From: Isoetes engelmannii
Lineage: Eukaryota; Streptophyta; Lycopodiopsida; Isoetales; Isoetaceae
Reading direction: 5' to 3'
Assembly (NCBI GenBank): GCA_011763485.2
Contig: JAANSK020279935.1
Coordinates: 1-20,640 of the forward strand
DNA length: 20,640 bases
In this document: in pieces, positions 7,840 to 17,129 of the stretch
Numbering within the stretch: the first letter of the stretch is position 1
How the letters are laid out: each line of letters starts with the position of its first letter
Translations under genes and position numbers: made by a program
Notes under the pieces: generated by a model
What the model was told of the DNA's origin: nothing
The model's database searches: none
The model's input: only the letters and a program-made list of their open reading frames with translations

Positions 7840-9427
7840 AGCATAGACCTCCCCATTTGCACATTGTCACTCGCTCCTATCTCCAAGGTGATTTCTCAAG
7901 TCCCTCAGGAGCTTCAAGATCTGTTTGATATCCTCAGCTCCGTCTTCAGCATAGCACCCAGGACCTTCATTACTTGGTACATCGCCTCAGCTCATGTAGC
8001 TCAAATAGATGTCAACCAGGTCTATAGTGTCTTCCAGAAAGAGTTTGATCTGTCAGCCACCCTAGCAGCAAACCCCTTCTGCCAGCACATCATGCAAGAA
8101 TTCCAGAAAAAAGCAGGACCCCACTTGCAAGACCTCCCACCTTGCATAGGGTATTTCGTGTCTAGTCTCATTATGAAGCAATCCTTAAGCTACATGCCTG
8201 GCATTAGGAGCAAGATAGCCGAGAAGGCACGCAGCATACCTGACTACATGTGCAATACTTCCAAAAGGAGAATGTATTTCTCCTAAAATACATCCCTTTC
8301 TCTTTATCTTTATTACACGACCGAGACAGTCCTAGGTGAACCCTCAATTCAGCTTATGAATGTTCAATCCCTATAATCCACTGCAAAAGCACGCCTCCTT
8401 CTCCAGTATGGTCAGCCACAGAAGTCAAATGAAGAAGAAGAGAAAGAAGACGATGAAGAGGAATACGACATAGAAGATCTAATTGAAGAAGACCCAGAGG
8501 AAGAACGGGAGAAGCTAAGAGGGATATCCAAGAGTTCGACCAAGACCTACCCTCCGGATAGCACCACCCTTGGACCTCGGCATCACAAGCCTGGCCCTGA
8601 TCATCGTGGAAGGTCAAGAGTACCTAATCCTCAACGACATCAAGAATCTTCCAGAATGTCAGGACAGAGGCTACCGCATAGATGAGCTGCTGCAACTTCT
8701 TCAGCAAAATGATGACTTGGATCCCTTCATCGACAAAGAAACCCAAAATTTTTAAGTCGACATCCAAGAAGCACAAACTTACAGGGACAACACCATTTCT
8801 GACATAAAATCCGATGGCAGAGCCAGGAGCATGATCCCAACAGAAGACCCCATGACCGATGAAGAATTCGTGGCGCTACAGAAAAGAATCAGGATTAGGG
8901 ACAAAACAACAACTATCCTGTAGCCCACCCCTCCTTCAGCAGCATCTTCATCAAGAATTGTAGGAAGATCAATCAGGTTGAGTAACAGACGGTCAATCAA
9001 GACCGACTACGAGCACATGATGATCACACCCAGACACAGGAAAATAACAGGAGCTCAAACTGATCCTCGACAAAGGGCAAATGCACTCAGGTATTACTTA
9101 CCTCGCCCGCTTGATGGGAGGGTTATAGTAATACACAAAGAGTTCAACCCACGAGCCGAGGAGGCCATATCCCTCCTAATCAGTCTCACAGGATTCGGGC
9201 GGCATGCCAGGTTGCAGCACCAGAATGATCACGTCATACTAGTAAAACGCTCAGTGGCCCTGAGTATCTTTGACTTCGCCATCCCCCAACTACGATAAGG
9301 AAGGCTAGCCGTCATGGCAGCTCTCACCACCGACAGGAGGGTGGAGGATTTGGTATCCGCCATCAGGGGAAGTTCATCCCGCGACGTCCTCAGAAACTTG
9401 GGACGCACGGTCGCACGGCCCAAGTGA
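7840..9427 (+). pseudogene. Decayed 1.6-kb reading frame of unknown function
   Basis: Coding-like sequence lies in frame 1 from about 7840 to about 8530, with stops at 8284 and near 8375. It continues after one frameshift in frame 2 from about 8530 to TGA 9425-9427, with stops at 8753, 8921 and 9296. It would have been a protein of about 520 residues. The N-terminal part (ISQVPQELQDLFDILSS...) looks helical. A very acidic run of Glu/Asp (about 8431-8510) follows. The C-terminal part (IRLSNRRSIKTDY, RANALRYYLPRPLDGRVI, VEDLVSAIRGSSSRDVLRNL) is mixed and basic. No convincing ATG opens it. I recognise no domain. It lies between an LTR-like start with TATA box and a poly(A) signal, just upstream of a gypsy gag, so an additional retroelement ORF is the leading guess. 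Confidence 0.5.
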
Positions 9428-9463
9428 AGTAGTTGCTGGAAGACCACCCTTCATATCGGACTC

Positions 9464-9469
9464 AATAAA
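9464..9469 (+). terminator. AATAAA polyadenylation signal
   Basis: AATAAA lies 37 bases after the last stop of the decayed 1.6-kb frame and is followed by T/G-rich sequence (TGTCTGTCGTTGTATTTTGTATTG) typical of poly(A) sites. An AT-only run (about 9500-9533) follows. It could serve the upstream unit or be the R-region signal of a 5' LTR. Confidence 0.5.
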
Positions 9470-9626
9470 TTGATGTCTGTCGTTGTATTTTGTATTGCAG
9501 ATATATATAATATAAATATATAATATAAACACGAATTTTGTGTTTTCTAAGTGTTATTGAAATTCCTAAGAAATAACCACAACTCCCTTACAAACACAAC
9601 AAGTAACTCATGACAATTGTATAATT

Positions 9627-9638
9627 TGGTGGTGCAGC
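9627..9638 (+). other. Degenerate tRNA primer-binding site (iMet-like)
   Basis: The context ATTTGGTGGTGCAGCAAGAG (9625-9644) agrees at about 15 of 20 positions with the usual plant context ATTTGGTATCAGAGCAAGAG, in which the PBS pairs with initiator-Met tRNA. It lies about 50 bases before the first gag ATG. Its middle is mutated, so this is a position-supported guess. A terminal CA of a 5' LTR is not visible next to it. Confidence 0.35.
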
Positions 9639-9679
9639 AAGAGTCCCGAGAAACTTTGAACTCAACGGCCAACCAATTG

Positions 9680-10925
9680 ATGAACAGACCCCCCAAAGGC
9701 AATTCCAGCCGCGGAATTTGTTTGAGGAAGGGAATGCAGACGTTCGAGCAGTAGATGTCCCAAATGAGGACAGACATCCAAGAAATAAAAGCGTTACTGG
9801 CCCAAACATTCGTTCAGCCTCAAGATTAGAATGTCCAAGTGCCCCAGGCGCCGCCCCAGCCTAGAGACAAGGGTAAGAAGAGAAGCAGGAGAAGATCTCC
9901 TTCTACAGAGACTTCCATAGAGACGTCGGACACTGAGTCTAAGTCAGAGAAAGAAGAGCATAGTGAGCTGGAAAGGAATGACCGGGCAGGGAACAACAGG
10001 GGCAGGAATGACAGGACCACTGATTATCAGAAGAAAGTGGATTCAGTGCTGGGTAACATTTGGAAGCCCCGCAAATTGGAGTAATTTTCTGGTGAAAATA
10101 GGTCAGGTCTTGAAGCCGAAGCATGGTTGGATGAAATGCGAGAGTACGGTAATGCCTACCACATGAAAGATAAGGACAGAGACAGGGTTGCCACGATCAA
10201 TTTGAAGGGGACGACCAGGATTTGGTGGAAGAGCTATGCTAAAGCCCATGGACTGAGCAGAGTTAGCTGCAAATTCAAAAAATTTGCAAAATCCTTCAAG
10301 AGGCACTACGTCCCAAGAGAGAAAAAAACCCATATGATGCAGTCTTTCTACAGGTTGCAACAAGGAAATAAGATAGTCCATAAACATACAGAAGAGTTCA
10401 TGAGGCTGAGACTCTACGTGCCTAAACTCAGTGAGAGGAATGCAGTAGATGGGTACACCGAGGGCCTCAATGACGAAATAAAAAGGCTGCTCAAAGCTCT
10501 TAACCCATGCACAGTATCAGAGGCAGAATAAAAAGCCATCAGTTTACAAGGTACGGGACCCCAAGAAACTCCTTATAAGCAGAACTATTATAAAAAGGGG
10601 AAGAGCTCCGAAAGTTAATGCAGTAGACGGGTACACTGAGGGCCTCAATGAAGAAATAAAAAGGATGCTCAAAGCTCTTAACCCGTGCACAGTATCAGAG
10701 GCAAAATCAAAAGCCATCATCTTACAAGGTACGGGACCCCAAGAAACTCCTTATAAGCAGAACTATTATGAAAAGGGGAAGAGCTTAGGAAGTTATAGTC
10801 CGAGACCATCAAGCCCAGCACCTGCTAGAGCTCTATTTAATTCAAATTATGGCAAGCAGGAGAAAAAGCAGGTAACATTCAAAGATAAGCCGCAACAGGA
10901 AGGGCATAACAATTATTCAAAATGA
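9680..10925 (+). pseudogene. gag (capsid) of the forward gypsy element, decayed
   Basis: Gag forms the retrotransposon particle. The frame from ATG 9680 passes through TAG stops near 9749 and 9827, an Arg/Ser/Glu-rich stretch (9860-9990), and TAA 10082-10084. It reaches the capsid-like part with FSGENRSGLEAEAWLDEM, INLKGTTRIWWKSY and FYRLQQGNKIVHKHTEEFMR. This order (F.G...... .A..WL..M, ..L.G.A..WW, ...R...Q....V..Y...F..L) is the retrotransposon gag signature. A 178-base tandem duplication (10439-10794) follows and shifts the frame by one, so the end of gag continues from 10665 in another frame. The encoded chain would lead directly into the zinc knuckle downstream. Confidence 0.8.
10439..10794 (+). 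repeat. 178-bp tandem duplication inside gag
   Basis: Copies 10439-10616 and 10617-10794 are about 92-93% identical by eye. Because 178 is not a multiple of three, the second copy lies in a different frame. Copy 1 also carries in-frame TAA at 10529-10531 where copy 2 has TCA in its equivalent frame. The duplication happened inside this copy or its recent ancestor. Confidence 0.9.
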
Positions 10926-10979
10926 ATCAAAGGAGCTATCCCAAAGAAGAAACGACAGAAGTGTATTGAAAAACAGTTG

Positions 10980-11021
10980 TGCTTTAGGTGTTTTCAGCCT
11001 GGGCACTGGACTCATACCTGT
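10980..11021 (+). other. CCHC zinc knuckle of the forward gypsy gag
   Basis: The motif CFRCFQPGHWTHTC is a perfect C-X2-C-X4-H-X4-C nucleocapsid knuckle. It is followed by an acidic stretch (PPEEDDEEA) and then the protease region. It binds element RNA in working family members. Confidence 0.9.
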
Positions 11022-11162
11022 CCCTTCATGATGAATGCCACACTTGCTGAGCTGGGAGGATGGGATACCCCTCCCGAGGAGGACGACGAGGAGGCCTGCG
11101 ATTATATCCATGGTGGGTGTCACATCCTAGCAGCAATAGATTCAGAAAATGTCGAAAGCTAG

Positions 11163-11687
11163 TAAAATGTGATATCCACTATCGGCAAAGTAAAGGCCAA
11201 ATCTTTCATCGTTCTTATTGACACCGACGCCACCCATAATTTTGCTTCATGGAAATGCTGAAACTGAAAACCCTTCGGTCCAACCCAAGGCTAGTGGTCC
11301 TAGCAAACGGTGCAATCAGATATACGAATGGAAACGGGGTGAATTTCAACATAGAACTGTCAGGAGTTGATGTTGACATGAGACCAGAAGTAATGGACAT
11401 TGGGGAAGTATGACCTCATCATGGGAATGGAATATTTGATACTAGCAAAGGCACTTATTGACTGCGCCACCAGGAAAGTCACTCTCAGGGCGCCAAACGG
11501 GAAGATCATTGAAATAGCAGGTAAAGAGGTTACCCCAATAATTCAATGCATGACTAGTAAGAAATTATTTAAATGCATAAAGAAAGAACAGGTAGCCTAC
11601 ATCTTCAAACTCGAAGCAATAGATCAAGAATCAGCGAAGGAGAAGGAAGATGAGACCTTGAGCAAACTTGCCCAAGCCAGTGGCTAA
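11163..11687 (+). pseudogene. Aspartic protease region of the forward gypsy element, decayed
   Basis: The retropepsin active site appears as LIDTDATHNF (11214-11243; catalytic Asp codon 11220-11222). The conserved form is LIDSGATHNF, so Gly has become Asp, which would ruin the fold of the active site. A frameshift follows. LRSNPRLVVLANGAI and ELSGVDVDM continue in another frame, and after a second shift DLIMGMEYL (about 11409-11435) gives the second protease motif (ILGMDWL type). A Lys/Glu-rich linker precedes RT. Confidence 0.75.
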
Positions 11688-12560
11688 GTTAATTAAGGAG
11701 TTTTATGACATCTTTCCAGATGAGATCAAGAAGCTTCCACCCTATAGGGGAGTAGAATGTGAAATAGCGTTGGAGCCAGGGACATAACCAACCAGTAAAG
11801 CCCTCTATAGAACGACAAGTCAGGAGTTAACTGGACTCAAGAAACAGTTGCAGGAACTTCTAGACCTAGGGTTTATAAGACCTAGCGTCTCTCAGTTTGG
11901 AGCACCAATACTATTCGTCAAGAAGAAAGATGGCAACATGAGCATGTGTATTGACTACCATCAACTAAATAAGCACACCATAAAAAATAAGTATGCCCTA
12001 CCTAGAGCAGATGATTTGATGGATCAGCTCCAAGTTGCCAAAATATTCTCCAAGATTGACCTCAGGTCTGAATATCATCAGATAAGGATAAAGGAGGAAG
12101 ATATTCACAAGACGGCTTTCAGAACCCGGTACGGTCATTATGGATTTACAGTAATGCCGTTTGGATTGTCAAATGCACCAGGAACATTCATGAGCTTCAG
12201 GAATGATATATTCCGAGAATTCCGCGACAAGTTTGTCATCATATTTTTCAACAACATTCTCATGTACAGGAAGACTGTAGAAGAACATGTTGAGCATTTG
12301 AGGAAAGCCTTGCAAAAGTTGAGAATACATCAGTTGTACGCAAAGTTGAGTAAGTGTTACTTTGCAACAACCATAGTTGAGTACCTAGGGCATGTTAATC
12401 AGCAAAAGGAATCTCAACAAATCCTGCCTAGATCCAGGCAGTTATAGATTGGCCACCTCCAAAGAATGTACATGAGGTAAGAAGCTTTTTAGGCTTAGCA
12501 GGCTATTATAGAAAGTTTGTTAAGAACTTTGCAAAGATAGCTACGCCATTTACAGACAAA
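11683..12560 (+). pseudogene. Reverse transcriptase of the forward gypsy element, catalytic residues lost
   Basis: RT motifs appear in order: FYDIFPDEI (11701), a TAA at 11785-11787, [88 protein letters not shown], then FFNNIL, LSKCYF and EYLGHV. The family's catalytic F-x-D-D is changed to F-F-N-N (codons 12250-12255), so both metal-binding Asp are gone. DLRSGYHQI has become [10 protein letters not shown] frameshift near 12390 leads to WPPPKN and [16 protein letters not shown], the start of the RT-RNase H connection, before the element is cut off. Function is lost. Confidence 0.9.
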
Positions 12561-12895
12561 ACGCGGCGCCGAAGTACTTGATCAGTGCCCGTCCGATAGA
12601 GAACATCTTCAATTATTGTGTGGTATCGAGCTTCTCTGATAAATTGAGCATGAATGGCCTAGTTCTTGGAGGCACACAGATGCAAATCCTCAGAGGAGAA
12701 TAAAACATATAAAATTAATGATCTTGTACCTGATCATGGTACCAATCATCTTTGGATGCGCGCGTGCCAGTTTCCGTGCTCAAAATCGTATCAACTGCCG
12801 TGTCCATGCCTCGGCATTGCGTCGTGGGTATAGTCATGCTAAGAAAGATTGGAGCATCGGGAAAGGAGTTGACTGTACATCAAAGGGTCATCATT
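12561..12895 (-). pseudogene. RNase H to integrase linker of the reverse gypsy element, truncated
   Basis: After DYLARL and a stop, the reverse strand holds a decayed stretch (NDDPLMYSQLL, then stops) and recovers family-like sequence FIREARYHTIIEDVLYRTG followed by TDQVLRR. This corresponds to the segment just before the H2C2 zinc-binding part of Ty3/gypsy integrases (...LYKKG.DEILRRCV). It then meets the other element at about 12560. Confidence 0.6.
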
Positions 12896-12898
12896 CTA

Positions 12899-13609
12899 GA
12901 GTCGTGCGAGATAGTCAGGGACAGTGTGCGACTTGCCAGGTTTATGGATGATGTCGAATGGTGCAAATTCTTGCAGCAATAAGATCCACCGAGCAATGCA
13001 ACCCGTGGGTGTGGTCTTATTTATCAAATACAACAAGGCCTGATGATCAACAAAAAACTTAATCTTACTGTCCAGAAGGTAGTGCCTGAATTTCTTGACT
13101 GCAAATATGAGTCCGAGGGCTTCACGTTCTGTAGCAGAATATTTTTTCTCAGCCTGATTGAGCTTGGGACTGACGAAGCGTCTTGGTTTATCTAATTTGG
13201 CAGAAAAGGGATGAGCCAACACAGCTCCAAAAGCGAAAGCAGAGACATCAACGTGCACATGAAAAGGTCCAATCCAATCAGGGGGAGTGAGAACCGGAGT
13301 GACCAACTGCTTCAGTTTTGCAAAAGATTCTTCAGCCTCAACCAACCATTTCCAGGAACGCTCATCCCCAGTAAGATTATGCAACGGGGCAGCCACTAGA
13401 GCCTGAGCTGGAATGAATGTACTATAATAGTTGATTTTCCCCATAAAACTTCTGGTCTCCTTGATGTTGCGTGGAGCCCGGGCTGTCATAATGTAACTGA
13501 TTTTAGCTGGGTATGTGGTGATGCTTTGTTCACTCACCAAATGTCCAAGAAGTGCGCCTGATGTAACATACATAAGGAGCTTTTCTCTAGATTCAAGCTG
13601 ATGTAAATG
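12899..13609 (-). pseudogene. RNase H domain of the reverse gypsy element (best-preserved part)
   Basis: RNase H removes the RNA strand of the RNA-DNA hybrid during reverse transcription. This stretch lies in one open frame of 297 codons (13789-12896). It starts with the RT thumb (VTSGALLGHLVSEQSI), then NIKETRSFMGKINYYSTFIP. RNase H residues follow: HVDVSAFAFGAVL (Asp at residue 181 of the frame), SATEREALGLIFAVKKFRHYL (Glu 221/223), FVDHQALLYL (Asp 248) and HKPGKSHTVPDYLARL at the end. The acidic residues needed for catalysis are present and there is no internal stop, in contrast to the gag and RT parts of the same element. The first 60 codons of the open frame are out-of-frame RT. Confidence 0.85.
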
Positions 13610-14160
13610 TTGGCACAGCTTCGAAAGATTTGAGAATTTTGGTGATGTGTGTAGAGCGGCTACTGTATGCTGAAATATCATCCTGAAAAACTTACAGGAA
13701 TGGATTGACAGACATGAAATCGCGAAAGATCCGAAGCATGATTCTTTGGAATGTGCTTGACAACCCAAAATGCATGACCTTATAAGCATAAGTCTCCCAT
13801 GGCGTGGTGAACATTGTTTTTAGCTGGTTGTATAGAGATCTGATTGTATACCGAGAATCTTTCCATGAAAGAATACATTTCATTGCCTGCAACATCCTCT
13901 AAAACTTGATCAATGAAAGGCAGTGGGAAGTGATCTCGTTCGATTGCAACATTTAGTTTGCGGTAATCAACACAAATTCGAATCTTGCCATTCTTTTTCA
14001 ACACCACAATAGTTGGGCTGACCCACTCCGAATGCTTGACTTCATAGATGAGCCCAGCAGTGAGCAGCTTGTGTATCTCCCCTTCAACATGATTTTTGAA
14101 GTTAGGATTCAACCTATATTGTCTTTGGTACAATGGCCGTGCATTGGCTTCGTGGGGATA
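13600..14160 (-). pseudogene. Reverse transcriptase of the reverse gypsy element, frameshifted
   Basis: The reverse strand reads YQRQYRLNPNFKNHVEGEI, LLTAGLIYEVKHSEWVSP, VVLKKNGKIRICVDYRKLN, FPLPFIDQVLEDVAGNEMY, FMERFSVYNQISI. It then shifts frame to TTPWETYAYKVMHFGL and STFQRIMLRIFRDFMSV, and after a stop comes VFQDDISAYSSR. The catalytic Asp pair (codons 13677-13682) is kept, unlike in the forward element. A residue or two is missing in MPFGLxNAP. At least two frameshifts and several stops interrupt it. Confidence 0.88.
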
Positions 14161-14181
14161 GATAGTTGACCCAGAGCCAGA

Positions 14182-14377
14182 TCAATCCATCGAAGACCAG
14201 AATAATTCATGGCGCAGCTTCAGCAAGTCCACACGAAAATCATCTGGTAAACAGGCTGCAATTCGCACTGGTTGTTCAAATCCAATATCGACCACCTCCA
14301 ATGGAGAGGTATGTATGTGTGGTTGCAAGACAGCCTTGACAAGCCTGTGTGCAGGCAGGTAATCAAGCGTGGGTGGA
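14182..14377 (-). pseudogene. Gag-to-RT linker of the reverse gypsy element
   Basis: Between gag and RT the reverse strand reads VDIGFEQPVRIAACLPDDFR and VDLLKLRHELFWSSMD. This matches the segment ahead of RT in Tat-type pols (...RPVRIGA.LP...... .L..LL.E..D.FAWS). No protease active site is visible in this stretch or upstream; it is either lost or too decayed to see. Confidence 0.55.
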
Positions 14378-16230
14378 TCAAAGGATGAAGTGTAAAAAAA
14401 TTGTGGAGTCAGATGACAAATTGGTGGTAAAATGAAGATCGGGTGAGTGAGAGGAAGAGGAAGACGACTGTTTAGCAGATGTAGAAGGTAAATCAGTTGC
14501 AAAAGTTGAAATAGAACCAGTTATCATAAAATCAACAGAAGCGGTAGGGAATTTAGGTGAAATAGGTAAAGCTAGAATAGGGGGAGAGGGATTATCAGTA
14601 TTCTTAGGAATAGGTATAACAGAATTGGAAGAAGCAGAACTCAATACAACAGGTGAAGTATCACAGGGATGATCAGAAAGGAAAGAAAAAATAGGCTGAA
14701 CGAGCCGAACATAAGCAACTTGTGTGGTACTAGGGATCTGGACATGCACCATCGGCAACTGAGGAAAATTCATCATGACATGACCCTTCTGATCATAGTG
14801 GAAGCAAGTGACACCTCGACTTTCTATAGAAGTGGAGGGTTGTACTGCAACCGCATTAGTATTTTGGACGGGAAAGCTGGAGCCAAAACAAAGAGGCTGG
14901 GGAGTGTTGCATTCTTCTATCGAGTGATTATTCATATTGCACCTCTTACAGTGCCGAGCACCCATTAAGGCATTGCACTCAGTGACATGATAGCCAGGCA
15001 CTGAACAGTGGCTACACCAAATGTGACTCCTTGTAGGAACGGATCTTACTGGTTGTGGATGCACGACATGTGTGGGCAAAGAACGAGAAGTATCTTTAGC
15101 GACATGCATTCTTGAGGCAATGTTGACCGACCGGTTAGCTGCCTTCATAGTGTCCTCCAGAGTCTTTGGACCTTGGGGTTCAGTGTATACTCGAATTTGC
15201 TGGTTCAGCCCCTGTAAGAACCAAGCCAGAAGCTGGCTATTAGATGGAGTCTCGACCAATTTGATGACTAAGAGCAAAATACGATCGGCGAAGTTTCTGT
15301 TGTTGTCGTGCCAGTTGTATAAGCAGCTGGAAATCATCCTTCGTGCAACTATAATGAGTAAAAAAGGCATGGCGCATGAGAGTCCAGTCTTCATTCCAGG
15401 TCTTCTTATTGGCAAGTAGCCATTCTTTAGGTTGACCTTGGAGAGTGGTGTTGAAGAGATGAAATTTTAACAAGGGATCTTGGTGACTATTTAAAATAGC
15501 CAACGAATCGAACTCCCCCAGATGAGCCACTACACTCTGCTCAGTAGAGGGCTTCCCATGCAAAGTGCCAAAGATTGGATAGTTGATCTTGACCTTAGCT
15601 ACTGCAGCAACCACCACAACCTGAGGTATTAGTGTTGGAGTCAGAATGAGTTGAGGAGCTTGTGTGAAAGATAGTACAAAAGGTGGTAGAGCAGCAGGGA
15701 TGGAATAGTAAAGGCGAGGTAGTGTGGTATGCACTTGTTGCAGAGAGAATGGATTGGAGGGTATATGTTGAGGAGCGGAAGTGTGCTGATAGGGAGAAAT
15801 GGAAACATAATTAGGGACAAGAATATAACTAGCGGGTGCTGGGGCAGTAGAGATATGAATCAATGCCTGTGTGTAGTGAACAGGTTGAGGAGCAGCAAAA
15901 GGTTGTTGAATTGGAGCTGAGGCCAACTGGGGAGATAGGGCAGGTGGCAGAAGAGAGAAAGCAGAAAAAAAAGGGCTGCTCAGGAGAATATACCATTCTG
16001 GAGATTGATGTGGGGTGGGCTTAGGCGATGGAGCATAAGTCATGGGTGCGTGCATAAGTAGGAGTCGATACTAGAAATGGTGTAGGTCGATTGAATGGAG
16101 AGGATGGGGCAGTTTGTGACTTCAAAGACTAAGTAGCGGAGTTCTGCTGCTCCATGCGACGAAGATAGCGTTCCATTCTAGCAGAAGCCTTGTGCAAAAA
16201 ATGGTCTGTAGTAAACTTTTGGTAACTCAT
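14378..16230 (-). pseudogene. gag of the reverse gypsy element, with three zinc-knuckle positions
   Basis: A plausible start ATG at 16230-16228 gives MSYQKFTTDHFLHKASARME. A stop at 16129-16131 and a frame change lead to a long Pro/Ala/Gln-rich stretch (about 16055-15620), then the capsid part: YPIFGTLHGKPSTEQSV, KFHLFNTTLQGQPKEWLL, NEDWTLMRHAFFTHYS. A frameshift near 15290 joins to LLAWFLQGLNQQIRVYTEPQ. Three CCHC positions follow: CSHCSVPGYHVTEC (15016-14975, His one place late), CKRCNMNNHSIEEC (14950-14909, perfect), and CFHYDQKGHVMMNF (14806-14765, two Cys lost). A Ser/Pro-rich tail closes the region. Confidence 0.8.
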
Positions 16231-16239
16231 GCAAGATTG

Positions 16240-16275
16240 GTGAAAAAAATCAGACCCGGCATATGGCGCTAGTGT
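16240..16275 (-). other. Possible primer-binding site (tRNA-Asp type) of the reverse element
   Basis: On the reverse strand TAACACTAGCGCCATATGCCGGG (about 16277-16255) resembles the plant Asp-tRNA primer-binding sequence TGGCGCCGTTGCCGGGG, preceded by ACA as an LTR end could be. It lies only about 25 bases before the gag ATG. The match is imperfect and the other LTR end was not found. Confidence 0.25.
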
Positions 16276-17129
16276 TAAGATGGCTAGGGTTCGGGCAGAA
16301 GGGCTTGACGGATTCAATGAAGTCAGTGATCTTGGATTCTCAAGTGATCTGCCTGCTGCAATGTCACACGGGATTTACAGAATATTTAAAGGGAAATTTG
16401 CAAACTTAGGAAGAAGATAATTGAAGTTTGAAACACTTAGATAACTCAGAAGCACTAAGTAAACATGACCACTCGATAAAATTCTGGACTCAAAAAACAT
16501 TGCATAATCCGTGAAACTCAACGAATTTAAGGAATTCCGAACAAGGTAATAGAAACTTTATTGCATCAGGTAATACATTTCAAGTATGGATCTCATAAAA
16601 CATGAAGGGTCTCAATGCGGAAGTGGACCAAGAAACTATCGGCAACTAAGGGTGCGATCAAGATTTTCAGAGCCTTCTTCAATCTGGAACAATTCCTTTT
16701 ATAGATGGCAGGGGCGTCGCCTAATGATGGCGCAATCCCGTACTTGAAGATGCTTCAAGGATTTGTGCTTGGAAAATCGGCATCAGAATCCGAATCCCAC
16801 TCAGTGAAATGATTGCAGAATATTTTTGTAACTGCCCTGGGATCTGCCGTGTTCGTGGTCATGCCTAGAATCGTGCCCAAAATCATGATCGTGGGTATGC
16901 TCAAAATCGTGGCCCAGATCGTGTCATGTGCGTGCATGTGAGCGTGGTCGTGATCATGCACTGAGTCGTGCCTGTAGTCGTGGAAGCAGCCATTTGTATT
17001 GTCGTGTTTTGCTGTGTGCTGCTTCCCGTGCCACGATCAGACTTATCACTTGCCAGATGAGGATCTGGCACTTGGGTATTTGTATAACATTGTCCCAGGA
17101 TCAATGTTAACAGTTCTAGTCCATTAGGA
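16276..17129. other. Interval upstream of the reverse gypsy element, possibly its 5' LTR remnant
   Basis: No gene is recognised. If the site near 16260 is a primer-binding site, this region would include the element's 5' LTR. No second LTR exists in the window for comparison. It contains a degenerate repeat of TCGTG units at about 16840-16985. Confidence 0.3.
16840..16985 (-). repeat. Degenerate TCGTG/CATGA repeat with His/Asp-rich translation
   Basis: Short units of the type ATCGTG, GTCGTG and ATCATG recur at irregular spacing of about 12-18 bases. On the reverse strand one frame reads MHDHDHAHMHAHDTIW, a His/Asp-rich run that simply reflects the repeat. It may be a minisatellite remnant. 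Confidence 0.5.

Larger units (their letters stand above)
9627..12560 (+). mobile_element. Degenerate Ty3/gypsy retroelement, forward strand (gag-PR-RT, truncated)
   Basis: Domains follow retrotransposon order: a primer-binding-like site, gag, CCHC zinc knuckle, aspartic protease motif, and reverse transcriptase up to the connection region ([26 protein letters not shown] at about 12450-12546). RNase H, integrase and a 3' LTR are missing. The element stops at about 12560, where a second gypsy element begins on the other strand. Many stops, frameshifts and catalytic changes make it inactive. Gag followed by PR and RT without integrase in between is the Ty3/gypsy order. Confidence 0.9.
12561..16230 (-). 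mobile_element. Degenerate Ty3/gypsy retroelement, reverse strand (gag-RT-RNase H-start of integrase region)
   Basis: Read right to left, the domains are gag with three zinc-knuckle positions (16230-14378), RT (14160-13600), RNase H (about 13600-12896) and the linker to the integrase zinc domain (12895-12561), which ends at [13 protein letters not shown]. The rest of integrase and the 3' LTR are missing. RT and gag sequences differ clearly from those of the forward element, so this is another family. Wording such as NEMYSFMERFSVYNQIS recalls Tat/Athila-type RT (HEMYSFMDGFSGYNQI). Several frameshifts and stops make it inactive. Confidence 0.88.

Noticed and set aside
15072-15419. Forward-strand 115-codon frame
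   Set aside because: It is the antisense of the reverse gypsy gag and has no similarity of its own.
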